Source of the DNA: JAAXGX01 sp965221595
GTDB lineage: Bacteria; Acidobacteriota; Vicinamibacteria; Vicinamibacterales; UBA8438
DNA length: 64,000 bases
Assembly: GCA_965221595.1 (NCBI GenBank)
Contig: OZ244900.1
Location: forward strand, 3,162,001 to 3,226,000
Direction of reading: 5' to 3'
Part shown: one piece after another, positions 1 to 7,877 of the stretch
Layout: each line of letters opens with the position of its first letter
Numbering within the stretch: the first letter of the stretch is position 1
The notes under the pieces: model-generated
Database searches by the model: none
The model's input: the letters and a program-made list of their open reading frames with translations, nothing else
Told to the model about the DNA's origin: nothing
Made by a program: the position numbers and the translations under genes

Positions 1-292
1 ACGTGTCGTAGGTGGCGCTATCGAACCGCTCGCGCGGCGACGCCGTGGGCAGCAGCACGGTGCTGCTCAGGTCGCGTGTGTCGATGACGCGCAGCCCGCC
101 GCTGCCCTCCGGGTAGCTCGACACGAGGACCCACGGGGTTCCGGGCACCGCCACGAGGTCCTCGGGCCCCACCTGGCCGCAGATGAACTCGACATCGCCC
201 ACCGGCTCGCAGTCCTGGGCGCGCGGCGCGGCCACGCCCCCCTGCAGCACGAAAGCCGCGGCCAGCACGAGCAGCGTCAGCGTTCTCGTCAT
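1..292 (-). CDS. Secreted beta-propeller-like protein, N-terminal fragment
   Basis: This gene begins at an ATG at 292 and runs off the left edge, so only the first 97 residues are visible. A good Shine-Dalgarno (AAGGAG) lies 10 bases before the start. The protein opens with a hydrophobic signal peptide ending near APRAQ, followed by DCEPVGDVEFICGQVGPEDL. That segment closely matches the mature N-terminus of the lipoprotein at 9218-10378 (DCETDGDVAFICGVINPEDV), so the two are paralogues. That relative looks like an SMP-30 or arylesterase-type beta-propeller, which suggests a periplasmic propeller protein here too. The function is unknown and the missing C-terminus prevents a better call. Confidence 0.75.
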   Translation of the reverse strand, partial: MTRTLTLLVLAAAFVLQGGVAAPRAQDCEPVGDVEFICGQVGPEDLVAVPGTPWVLVSSYPEGSGGLRVIDTRDLSSTVLLPTASPRERFDSATYDT

Positions 293-337
293 GTCACAAG
301 ACTCCTTCCGAGGGTCGGCTCGATCCTTGTGTCCAGC

Positions 338-343
338 ATCATA
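338..343 (-). promoter_or_regulatory. Candidate -10 element
   Basis: On the minus strand this reads TATGAT, five of six matches to the sigma-70 -10 consensus. It lies about 45 bases upstream of the secreted-protein start at 292. No convincing -35 element is visible at the expected spacing. Confidence 0.3.
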
Positions 344-462
344 CGTCGGCCCGCGGCCGGGGAGAAAGGACCGGTGCTGGACGGCCGCCGGCTCCCGGAA
401 ACGTCCGGGCGGCGGCGGCGGCAGCAACGAGAGAAGGCAGGGAGGAAGTGTGCCGCCCGCGC

Positions 463-1356
463 TCAGGGGGTGACCGTGACGGCGACCTCGGCCGTGGTGG
501 CCAAGCCCCCGTCGTGGGCGATGGCGCGCAGCACGTAGGCACCGGGCTCGGCGAAGGTCGCCTGCGTTACCCAACGCCCGTCCTCGGGAGCGGGCGGGGT
601 TACCCAGCCGGGCGACCAGGGCGACTGGCCGATATCCCGCGTGTCTTCCCAGACCTTGATCTGCGGAGGATCGAAGGCCACCGCGCCGGCGCCGCGATAC
701 ACGAACCAGGACAGCCGGTGCCCCGTCGCGGTGTCGGTCGTGAAGCGGCCCGGGTGGCGCGGGCTCGACGCGGGCATCGACCGGGCGCGGGGCCGGCCGT
801 CGTCGGTCGACACCGCAACCAGCTCCAACGGCTCACCGGCGCGCACGGTGCGCGTCGCACCGCCCTCGACGGCCAGGGTCGGCGCCTCGTTGACGGCCAG
901 TTCCGGGGTCGTGCCGGCCCCGCCGCCCGCCCCGTAGTTGGCCTGGACCACCAGGTCGTCGATGAAGTAGTCGCGCTTGAGCGTGGCGTAGGCGCGCTCG
1001 GTCCGGCCGTGGGTGGTCAGCGTCCAGACGAGCTCCCGCTCGCCGAAGTCGGCCGGGACGCGGATGCGGAACACGAAGCGGTTGCGCCGCGGGTAGAAGT
1101 GCGTGGGTTGCCCCTGGTCCGGACCGCCCGGCTCGATGTGATTGTCCGGTCCGACCGGCACGTCGATCACTTCCTCCCAGTTCCGGTTCATGTAGCCGAA
1201 CACCAGGTTGAAGGACCCGTCTGCGTTCTGCTCCCAACCTTCGTAGGCAGGTGCAATGGTCTGTCCGGTCGAGTACGACGGCTGGGCGGGCGCGACCGCC
1301 GGCATCGCGAGCGATGCCGACAGGAGCAGCCCGAAACCCGCGGCGCTGACCCTCAT
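463..1356 (-). CDS. Secreted beta-sandwich partner of the copper monooxygenase
   Basis: This 297-residue protein starts at ATG 1356 with a cleavable signal peptide ending near VAPAQ. The middle contains PVGPDNHIEPGGPDQGQPTH, and the last 100 residues look like an Ig- or PKD-type beta-sandwich ending in EVAVTVTP. The same VGPDN...GPTDQGQPTWF pattern occurs in the protein at 25479-26411, so the two are paralogues. Each copy sits directly beside a heme-c/copper monooxygenase gene; here the gap to the upstream monooxygenase stop is only 10 bases, so the two are probably co-transcribed. I do not recognise a named domain. A periplasmic partner or accessory subunit of the monooxygenase is inferred from the repeated pairing. 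Confidence 0.75.
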   Translation of the reverse strand: MRVSAAGFGLLLSASLAMPAVAPAQPSYSTGQTIAPAYEGWEQNADGSFNLVFGYMNRNWEEVIDVPVGPDNHIEPGGPDQGQPTHFYPRRNRFVFRIRVPADFGERELVWTLTTHGRTERAYATLKRDYFIDDLVVQANYGAGGGAGTTPELAVNEAPTLAVEGGATRTVRAGEPLELVAVSTDDGRPRARSMPASSPRHPGRFTTDTATGHRLSWFVYRGAGAVAFDPPQIKVWEDTRDIGQSPWSPGWVTPPAPEDGRWVTQATFAEPGAYVLRAIAHDGGLATTAEVAVTVTP

Positions 1357-1366
1357 GGCGCGTCCC

Positions 1367-2770
1367 TCAGTTGTCGCCGCCGACGGCCGCGGCGGCCGGC
1401 GCGTCGTCGACGCCGCACACGAAGCAGCCGATGTCGGGACCGCCCCCGGCCGCGATAGCGGCCTCGCGCTCGGCAACCGCCGCGGCGAACTCCTCGTCGT
1501 CGAGGTAGATGGCCTGCATCAGGTTGATGAACATGTTGTCCACCGAGCGGTGGCCCGAGCCCGACCAGTTGCGCGGATCGACCACGTTCGGGTTGGTCGG
1601 CGAGTTGTCGAAGTAGCCGGTCAGGTGCAGGATGGTCCCCTTCGGCAGCAGCGGCGCCGCGTCGTCGGCGTACTTGTAGACGCGCACCCAGTTGTGGTCG
1701 TAGCCGGCGCAGTTGAGCGTCTGGACCGACGTGCCCCAGACCGCCTCGAGGCACATCCGCACGCCCGGGGCGTGCATGTGCGGCTCGAAGACGCTGATCT
1801 TGGCGTTCTCCGGCAGCGTGAAGTAGGCGTCGGCGCGCTGGTCGGACTCCATCGGGCGGATGTCGAGATCGGGTCCGTTGCCCACGAAGAGCAGCTCCAT
1901 CTGCTTCTCCGGCACGTAGCCGCGCGGATGGAACTTGAACGCGACGTCGATGTGCGCGCGTGTGTCGGTGCCGTTCGAGTGCAGATGCGTGGACGGGAAC
2001 AGCAGCGTCGACCCGGCCGCCAGGAGCCGGCCGGCCTGCTCGTCGAAGACGTCCGCGTTGCGGCCCACCTCGTGTACGGGCCAGATCGTGGCCGCGGTCG
2101 GATCGTCACCTTCCGCCATGGTGTAGAGCGCCGAGTGGTGCACCACGAAGAGGCCGCCGACGGTGTCCGACCGCAGGCCGCGATCGAGGTCGTTGCGTTC
2201 CTTGTACTCGATAGCCGCCACGTAGCGGTCCTCGGTCAGGCCGCTCGGCGACTGGCCCAGGCTGCCCCACCAGTCCGGCGCGCTGCCCGGCACGTCGAAG
2301 GGAGGCGACGAGACGATCAGGTCCGGCTCGCCGATCTCCCAGTCGTCGACGTCGATGAACGGCGGCGGCGGCGGCATGTCGGCTGGATCGCCCTGCGGCG
2401 CGCCGTTGTCCGCCCAGCGCGCGATCGTCGCAATCTCGTCCTCGCTCAGCGACCAGTCGTCCTTGAACTTCTGGATGCCGACGTTCTTCTCGATGTACCA
2501 GGGCGGCATGACGCCTGGCTTGTCGCGCAGACCGGTGCGGTACTTGATGGCCCGCGCCCAGGGCCGCACCTCGTCGTACGAGATGAGCGACATGGGCGCC
2601 AGAGCTGCCGGCCGATGGCACTTCTGGCAGCTCCGCTGCAGGATCGGCGCGATGTCCTTGCTGAACGTCGGCTGGTCCGGCACCGCCTCGGCTGCGGCCG
2701 TCTGCGGCGCGGCGACCGCGACCAGCGCGGCGCAACCGACGAGGACCGCCAGCTTCCAGGTCTTCGACAT
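1367..2770 (-). CDS. Heme-c and copper type II monooxygenase-like secreted protein
   Basis: This is a 467-residue exported protein. After a signal peptide, a short cytochrome-c-like domain carries CQKCH (C48, C51, H52), followed by a conserved MPPWY loop. The remainder resembles copper type II ascorbate-dependent monooxygenases (PHM/DBM fold): HH near residue 209, an HLH near 263 and EPHMH near 330 are candidate copper ligands. A fused heme domain could feed electrons to the copper site. The ATG at 2770 is preferred because GAGG lies six bases before it; a GTG at 2782 would add four residues. Paralogues lie at 19927-21255 and 26435-27856. The C-terminus adds an unusual Cys pair (GCFVCG). The substrate cannot be read from the sequence. 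Confidence 0.8.
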   Translation of the reverse strand: MSKTWKLAVLVGCAALVAVAAPQTAAAEAVPDQPTFSKDIAPILQRSCQKCHRPAALAPMSLISYDEVRPWARAIKYRTGLRDKPGVMPPWYIEKNVGIQKFKDDWSLSEDEIATIARWADNGAPQGDPADMPPPPPFIDVDDWEIGEPDLIVSSPPFDVPGSAPDWWGSLGQSPSGLTEDRYVAAIEYKERNDLDRGLRSDTVGGLFVVHHSALYTMAEGDDPTAATIWPVHEVGRNADVFDEQAGRLLAAGSTLLFPSTHLHSNGTDTRAHIDVAFKFHPRGYVPEKQMELLFVGNGPDLDIRPMESDQRADAYFTLPENAKISVFEPHMHAPGVRMCLEAVWGTSVQTLNCAGYDHNWVRVYKYADDAAPLLPKGTILHLTGYFDNSPTNPNVVDPRNWSGSGHRSVDNMFINLMQAIYLDDEEFAAAVAEREAAIAAGGGPDIGCFVCGVDDAPAAAAVGGDN

Positions 2771-2821
2771 GGGTATCCTCACTCTCGACTGCTGCTGTTC
2801 GGGGAGTGTGTTCCGCCCAAT

Positions 2822-2827
2822 AGTATA
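2822..2827 (-). promoter_or_regulatory. Candidate -10 element for the monooxygenase operon
   Basis: The minus strand reads TATACT (five of six to TATAAT), about 52 bases upstream of the start at 2770, in the divergent gap shared with the symporter gene. The -35 region is poor. Confidence 0.35.
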
Positions 2828-2995
2828 ACCGTCCCGTGCTGAGCCAAGCCGTTGCGGCGCCCGGCAGTCTACCGGTGCCGGCCTACGTACATCCCATTAC
2901 GTGCCGGAGCGCGGTCCGGTTCCCGGGCCGGCGGCGCGCTACCATCGTCTGCGTCACGGTGGCTGGCGCTCGCGCAACCCCTCCGGTCAGGCGGC

Positions 2996-4909
2996 ATGGC
3001 CGCGATTGATCTCGCGATCGTCGCCGCCTTCGTCCTCTACGCGCTGAGCGCGGGGGTGCGGAACCGCCGCGCCGCTTCGCGCAACCTGAGCGAGTACCTC
3101 CTGGCCGGCCGCAGCCTGCCGGGTTGGCAGGCCGGGCTGAGCATGGCCGCGACGCAGTTCGCAGCCGACACGCCCCTGCTCGTGACCGGTCTCATCGCCA
3201 CGGCCGGCATCTTCGCGCTGTGGCAGCTCTGGATCTACGCCCTCGCGTTCCTGTTGATGGGGTTCGTCCTGTCGGCCGGCTGGCGGCGGGCCGGGGTGCT
3301 CACCGACGCGGAGCTGACCGAGCTGCGCTACGGCGGGCGCGCGGCCGCGGTGCTGCGCGGCGTCAAGGCGGTCTATTTCGGTACCGTGCTCAACTGCACG
3401 GTGCTGGCCTGGGTGCTGTTTGCCGCCGTCCGCATCGCCGAGCCGTTCCTGCTCTGGGACCAGTGGCTGCCGGCCGGCGTGTTCGGACCCGTCGTCGACC
3501 TCGTCGCGTGGGTCGGCGTGCCCCTGACGGCGGGACGGGCCGACGACCCGGGCGTCTGGACCACCACGGCCGGCAACCTGATCTCGCTGGCGGCCCTGCT
3601 CGCCCTCGTGACTGCGTACTCCACCAGCGGCGGCCTGCGCAGCGTCGTGGCGACCGACCTCGTGCAGATCGGCGTGATGCTGGCCGGCACGGCGGCCTTC
3701 GCCTGGATCGTGGCAGCCGAAGTCGGCGGGCCGTGGGCCGTTGCCGAGGCGCTCCGCGAGCGGTACGGGGACGGCGGCGGCGGACCGGGCGGCATCCGTC
3801 CGGACGAGATCCTCGCGTTCACGCCGGACCGGGCGCGCGACGCGACGCCCACACTGCTCGGCATGCTCAGCCTGTTGTGGCTCATCCAGCTCAACGCCGA
3901 CGGCAGCGGCTACCTGGCGCAGCGCACCATGGCCTGCCGCAGCGACCGCGACGCACGGACCGCGGCGGTGGTGTTCACCGCGACGCAGGTGGTGCTGCGC
4001 AGCCTGCTGTGGCTGCCACTCGGCCTCGGCCTGCTGGTGCTGTTCCCGCCCGACCCGACGCTGCCGCCCGGTCTGCTGCAGGCGGACCGCGAGGCGTCCT
4101 ACGTGCGCGGCATGGCCGAGCTGCTGCCTCCCGGCGTACGGGGGCTGATGCTCACCGGCATGCTGGCCGCTCTGGCATCCACCGTCGACACGCACCTGAA
4201 CTGGGGCGCCTCGTACTGGACGAACGACATCTACCGGCGCTTCGTCTGCCAGGCATGGCGCGGCGTCGAGCCCGACGCACGCACGCTGGTGCGGGTGGCG
4301 CGGGGTGCCAACGTGGCCATCCTCGTTATCGCCCTGCTGGTCATGACGCAACTCACGTCGATCAACCAGGCGTGGCAGACCAGCCTGCTGATGGGCGCCG
4401 GCATGGGCGTGGTATTGGTGCTGCGCTGGATCTGGTGGCGGGTCACCGCCTGGGCCGAGATCGCTGCCGCCGGCGTCTCGCTGGTCGCGGCGCCGCTGCT
4501 GATGGTGCTGCTCGGCGACGACCGGCAGGCCGAGCGGCTGCTGATCCTGGCCGCGCTGGCCAGCGCGGGTGCGCTGGCCGCCATCCGGTTCGGCCCGCGA
4601 GAGGACCGGCTGCGCCTCGCAGCCTTCTACCGTCGGGCGTGCCCGCCCGGCTTCTGGGGTCCGCTCGCGGCCGAGGCCGGCGACGCCCCCGCGGCCGGGC
4701 CACGCCGCCTGGCGCGGGCCGCCGGGGCCACCGGCGCCTGCGCTCTCTCGATGTTCTGCGTGCTGGTCGGGGTCGGCACCTGGCTCACCGCGGCGGCGCC
4801 CCCGGTCTGGTTCCCCTGGCGGGGCCCGTGGTGCGCCGTGCTGCTGCTCGCCGGCGCGATGCTTGTCCCGCTCTGGGTGCGGCTGGCCGGCCGCGTTGCC
4901 GATCGTTGA
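2996..4909 (+). CDS. Sodium:solute symporter family transporter
   Basis: This 637-residue inner-membrane protein belongs to the SSS (SLC5-like) family. The N-terminus has the family pattern of a first helix followed by a loop with SEYLLAGRSLPGW, then many hydrophobic helices. The segment STVDTHLNWGASYWTNDIYRRF matches the conserved loop in which SSS members keep small and hydroxyl residues. ATG 2996 is chosen because the first helix follows directly; the frame stays open upstream to 2852. It is longer than many SSS proteins, with about 100 extra C-terminal residues forming further helices. It is divergent from the monooxygenase operon. The substrate is not predictable. Confidence 0.85.
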   Translation: MAAIDLAIVAAFVLYALSAGVRNRRAASRNLSEYLLAGRSLPGWQAGLSMAATQFAADTPLLVTGLIATAGIFALWQLWIYALAFLLMGFVLSAGWRRAGVLTDAELTELRYGGRAAAVLRGVKAVYFGTVLNCTVLAWVLFAAVRIAEPFLLWDQWLPAGVFGPVVDLVAWVGVPLTAGRADDPGVWTTTAGNLISLAALLALVTAYSTSGGLRSVVATDLVQIGVMLAGTAAFAWIVAAEVGGPWAVAEALRERYGDGGGGPGGIRPDEILAFTPDRARDATPTLLGMLSLLWLIQLNADGSGYLAQRTMACRSDRDARTAAVVFTATQVVLRSLLWLPLGLGLLVLFPPDPTLPPGLLQADREASYVRGMAELLPPGVRGLMLTGMLAALASTVDTHLNWGASYWTNDIYRRFVCQAWRGVEPDARTLVRVARGANVAILVIALLVMTQLTSINQAWQTSLLMGAGMGVVLVLRWIWWRVTAWAEIAAAGVSLVAAPLLMVLLGDDRQAERLLILAALASAGALAAIRFGPREDRLRLAAFYRRACPPGFWGPLAAEAGDAPAAGPRRLARAAGATGACALSMFCVLVGVGTWLTAAAPPVWFPWRGPWCAVLLLAGAMLVPLWVRLAGRVADR

Positions 4910-4910
4910 C

Positions 4911-5017
4911 GCATGGCGCGGTCACGCTCCGCGGCGACACGCAAGAACACGGCTGCAGAGGCCGGCCTGCCGTACCGCAGGAACGACGCGACGCGAGGCG
5001 GATGCGGCGCGCCATGC
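4911..5017. repeat. Widely spaced perfect 10-bp inverted repeat between convergent genes
   Basis: GCATGGCGCG at 4911-4920 is repeated in inverse orientation as CGCGCCATGC at 5008-5017. The pair occupies nearly all of the gap between two convergent genes. It could fold the 3' ends of both transcripts, but the loop is about 87 bases, so a terminator role is uncertain. Confidence 0.4.
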
Positions 5018-5024
5018 AGGGTGT

Positions 5025-7604
5025 TCACAGCCGGAAGAGCCGGTTGACCTTCACCACCAGCCCGCGGCTGCGCAGGCCGTAGGCGCGGTCCGGCCGGAGC
5101 GGATCGGCGTAGCGCTCGTCGGTGTAGACGACGAAGAGCTCGCTGCCGGGGGTGTACTCCCAGCGCAGCCTGAGGTTGTTGCCGACGGTGTTCGTGCTCG
5201 AGTTGTACTGCACCAGACCACTGAAGAACATCCGCGGGGTGAACGTGTAGGTCACACGGGAGACGACCAGGTCGGCGCGGAACGCGCCGTGCGGCGTGTC
5301 GATCCAGTTGACAGAGATTGTGGGCTCGACCGAGAGCAGCGGCGTCAGCTCCAACCGGCCGCGGCTGAAACCCACCGAACGGAGGGTGCCGTTGAAGTAC
5401 TGCCCGAGGCGCACCCGCAGCTCGCCGCTGAGCCGGCGCTGGGCCCCGGGGGCGTACAACAGCTCGACGTCGCGGAAGCCGTAGCCGCCCACCGGCAGCG
5501 TCACGCCCGGCCCGGCCTCGAACGGTTCGACGAGCAGCTCGTAGTTGTTCGCCGCCGACACGCCCAGCCGGTCGCTGGTCTCGAACTCGGTGAGGAACGC
5601 CAACTGCGTCTGGCGCGTCTCGACGAATCCGGTGTCCGCCGTCAGGATGTAGTCGAAGCTCCCCTCGAGCCGGAACTGGCGGACCGCCTCGATTGCGCGC
5701 GGCCGGGGACTGAACCGCGCCGTGCCGTACGAGCGCCGGAAGTTGCGGCGGCGGAGGAAGCCCACTTCGGGCTCGAAGTTGCCGTCGACGACCAGATGCT
5801 CCGCCTGCAGCCCGTAGCGGTCGCCGGCGTAGACGAACTGGCCCTGGTAGCTCAGGTCATCGCCCTCGCGGCCCGGCGCCCGCGTCTGGGCGACGTAGCC
5901 GAGGAAGTTCACGTTGTCGTGGAACGAGAACGTGGCGTCGGCGCCGTAGGCGTGGCTGGGGCCGTCGCCCGCGACCGACACCGAGCGGCTCGTGAGCAGG
6001 GCGCCGATGCTGCTGCGGCGCAGGATGTCGCGCTTGATCCGGACCACGGTGAAGTTCGTCGGCAGGACGCCGACCCGCGGCTCCGCGGCGGTCCGGATGT
6101 TCAGCGCCCCGACGTCGAACGCACCCACCTTGCCGGTGACGCGGCCACCGCCGACGATAGGTACGACTGTGCTCCCCTCCAGGCCGATGCGCCGCGAGTA
6201 GAACAGCGTCGGGGCGTTGCCGGCGTTCTGGGCGCGGCGGTTGCTGCCGCCCTCCTGCCGCAACCCCGTGTTGCGCCGGCCGCCGTCGGCGGCGCCGCGC
6301 GCGAAATTGAAGATGCCCTGGGCTTCCAGGAAGAACTCGCGCTTCTCGGGGAAGAATAGGCTGAAGCGCGTCAGGTTGACCTGCTGCTCGTCGACTTCCA
6401 CCTGTGCGAAGTCCGTGTTGTAGGTCAGGTCTGCCGTCAGATTCTGCGTCAGACCGTACTTGACGTCGAGCCCGGCTGCGCCCTCGCGGGCGTTCCGACG
6501 CGGGGGCGCAGCCGCCAGGTCGGTGGCCAGTCCCGCGATGCCGTACGGCTTGATCTCGAGTCGGCCGCCGTCGGCCGGCACCTCCAGCCCCACCAGGGTG
6601 GCCGCCTGCGAGACGCGGAAGATGCCGGTGCGTCCGGCCGAGATCGGCAGCGGCGTCAGGAAGGCCAGCTCGTTGCGCCGCCGGATGGTGCGGCGGAGCT
6701 GGACGCCCCAGACCTGGGCGGGGCCGGGGCGGTAGCGCAGCGACTTGAACGGAATCTCCATCTCCACCGTCCAGCCGCCGTCGAAGCGCCCCGTGCGGAC
6801 GTCCCAGACCGGGTTCCAGTCGCTGTTGGGATTGCCCTCGTTGCTGATCTCGAAGTCGCCCAGCGCGCCCAGCGGGTTCGTGTAGAAGCTGAGGCCGTTG
6901 CGCCGGTCGTGGAACGTATCGAAGACCACCCAGAACCCGTCGTTGTCGCGGAGCTGGGGCGTGTCGCGCCGCAGCTCGTTGGCGACCCACGCGGTCGGGG
7001 GCGCCGAGTCCCACAGGCGCGCGCCGACATAGAGGTTCGCGTCGTCGAAGGCGATCCAGGCCTCGGTCCGCTCGCTGGCCGCGGCACCCTCGTCCGGCAT
7101 GAGTTGTACGAATCCGGTGATCGGCCGCACGCAGCGGTACAGCGGCTCGTCGAGCCGGCCGTCGAGCTGCAGACCTGCCAGCAGCGCGACGGCCCGGACG
7201 GTGACGCGACCCGCGTCGTCACGGACGACGACTTCCGGCGGGCGCGGCCACGGCGGACCGCCGGCCCGCAGGCCCGCACCGCCGCCGCCCACATCCGCCC
7301 CGGTCGGCGACCCCGGCAGCTCCCGCGGGTCTGGCGTGCCAGGCGCCGCGGGCGGCGGCATCTGGCCCGCGGTCGAGTGGCCTGCCGTTTCGCAGGGCGT
7401 CGCCGCGCCGACCGGCCCGGCCGCGAGCGCGACTGCCAGCAGACCCAACGCCAGCCGGCCGCGCTGCCGCGGACGGACCGTACGCCGTCCCGGGCGGGGT
7501 GCACTGCCCGTCGCCGGCCGCGGCGCGCGTCGCCGGCGGCGCGCAAGTGCCGCCAGCGGTCGCAGCAGGGCGCCGGCGCACACGGGGCGTGTTTGCCAGG
7601 GCAT
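5025..7604 (-). CDS. DUF5916 outer-membrane protein with CBM9-like domain
   Basis: The 859-residue product has a CBM9-like domain at roughly residues 150-350, with LDGRLDEPLY near its start, then YVGARLWDS and DGFWVVFDTFHDRRNG. A long C-terminal region of alternating strands is typical of DUF5916 proteins, which are predicted outer-membrane barrels of unknown role. The segment LTRFSLFFPEKREFFLE is characteristic of the family. The N-terminus is odd: a hydrophobic signal-like stretch appears only about 65 residues after ATG 7604, behind an Arg/Pro-rich segment. A TTG at 7646 would lengthen it further, so the start is uncertain. The gene converges with the symporter and has no obvious operon partner. 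Confidence 0.8.
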   Translation of the reverse strand: MPWQTRPVCAGALLRPLAALARRRRRAPRPATGSAPRPGRRTVRPRQRGRLALGLLAVALAAGPVGAATPCETAGHSTAGQMPPPAAPGTPDPRELPGSPTGADVGGGGAGLRAGGPPWPRPPEVVVRDDAGRVTVRAVALLAGLQLDGRLDEPLYRCVRPITGFVQLMPDEGAAASERTEAWIAFDDANLYVGARLWDSAPPTAWVANELRRDTPQLRDNDGFWVVFDTFHDRRNGLSFYTNPLGALGDFEISNEGNPNSDWNPVWDVRTGRFDGGWTVEMEIPFKSLRYRPGPAQVWGVQLRRTIRRRNELAFLTPLPISAGRTGIFRVSQAATLVGLEVPADGGRLEIKPYGIAGLATDLAAAPPRRNAREGAAGLDVKYGLTQNLTADLTYNTDFAQVEVDEQQVNLTRFSLFFPEKREFFLEAQGIFNFARGAADGGRRNTGLRQEGGSNRRAQNAGNAPTLFYSRRIGLEGSTVVPIVGGGRVTGKVGAFDVGALNIRTAAEPRVGVLPTNFTVVRIKRDILRRSSIGALLTSRSVSVAGDGPSHAYGADATFSFHDNVNFLGYVAQTRAPGREGDDLSYQGQFVYAGDRYGLQAEHLVVDGNFEPEVGFLRRRNFRRSYGTARFSPRPRAIEAVRQFRLEGSFDYILTADTGFVETRQTQLAFLTEFETSDRLGVSAANNYELLVEPFEAGPGVTLPVGGYGFRDVELLYAPGAQRRLSGELRVRLGQYFNGTLRSVGFSRGRLELTPLLSVEPTISVNWIDTPHGAFRADLVVSRVTYTFTPRMFFSGLVQYNSSTNTVGNNLRLRWEYTPGSELFVVYTDERYADPLRPDRAYGLRSRGLVVKVNRLFRL

Positions 7605-7828
7605 GGGCAGGGTGCCGTCAGAACTCGCGCTGTCCGCGCCGGCCAATCCACAGTGCGTTGCCGCGCTGCAGAGACTCGCCGGGTGCGCGTCCGCAGGTCG
7701 CGGCCGGACCGCTGCGCGCGCTGCGCAAGCCTAACCGTCCCTCTTCGAGGCTGGCAAGCGAAGCGGTGGCCGGCGTCGCCGGGCGCCTGTCGCAGTGCGG
7801 GCCGCGGCGTATCGCGTTATCGACCAAG

Positions 7829-7868
7829 ATACGATATTACGTATTACAGTCGTGACTGAAATACGATA
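7829..7868. promoter_or_regulatory. AT-rich control region with repeated ATACGATA
   Basis: Perfect copies of ATACGATA lie at 7829-7836 and 7861-7868, and two inverse-orientation TATCG motifs occur just upstream at about 7809-7822. The stretch is far more AT-rich than its surroundings and ends 10 bases before the ATPase start. TACGAT within either copy could be a -10 element. The arrangement looks like a promoter with operator repeats; the regulator is unknown. Confidence 0.4.
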
Positions 7869-7877
7869 GATGGGACA

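Noticed and set aside
1256..2842. A 528-codon open frame on the plus strand opposite the copper monooxygenase gene
   Set aside because: It is antisense to a gene with clear heme and copper motifs, shows only Arg/Val/Asp-rich low-information protein and lacks any domain; such frames are common in very GC-rich DNA.
2987..4351. A 454-codon open frame opposite the first symporter gene
   Set aside because: The translation is rich in Gln, Arg, His and Gly with no domain pattern, while the opposite strand encodes a well-formed transporter.
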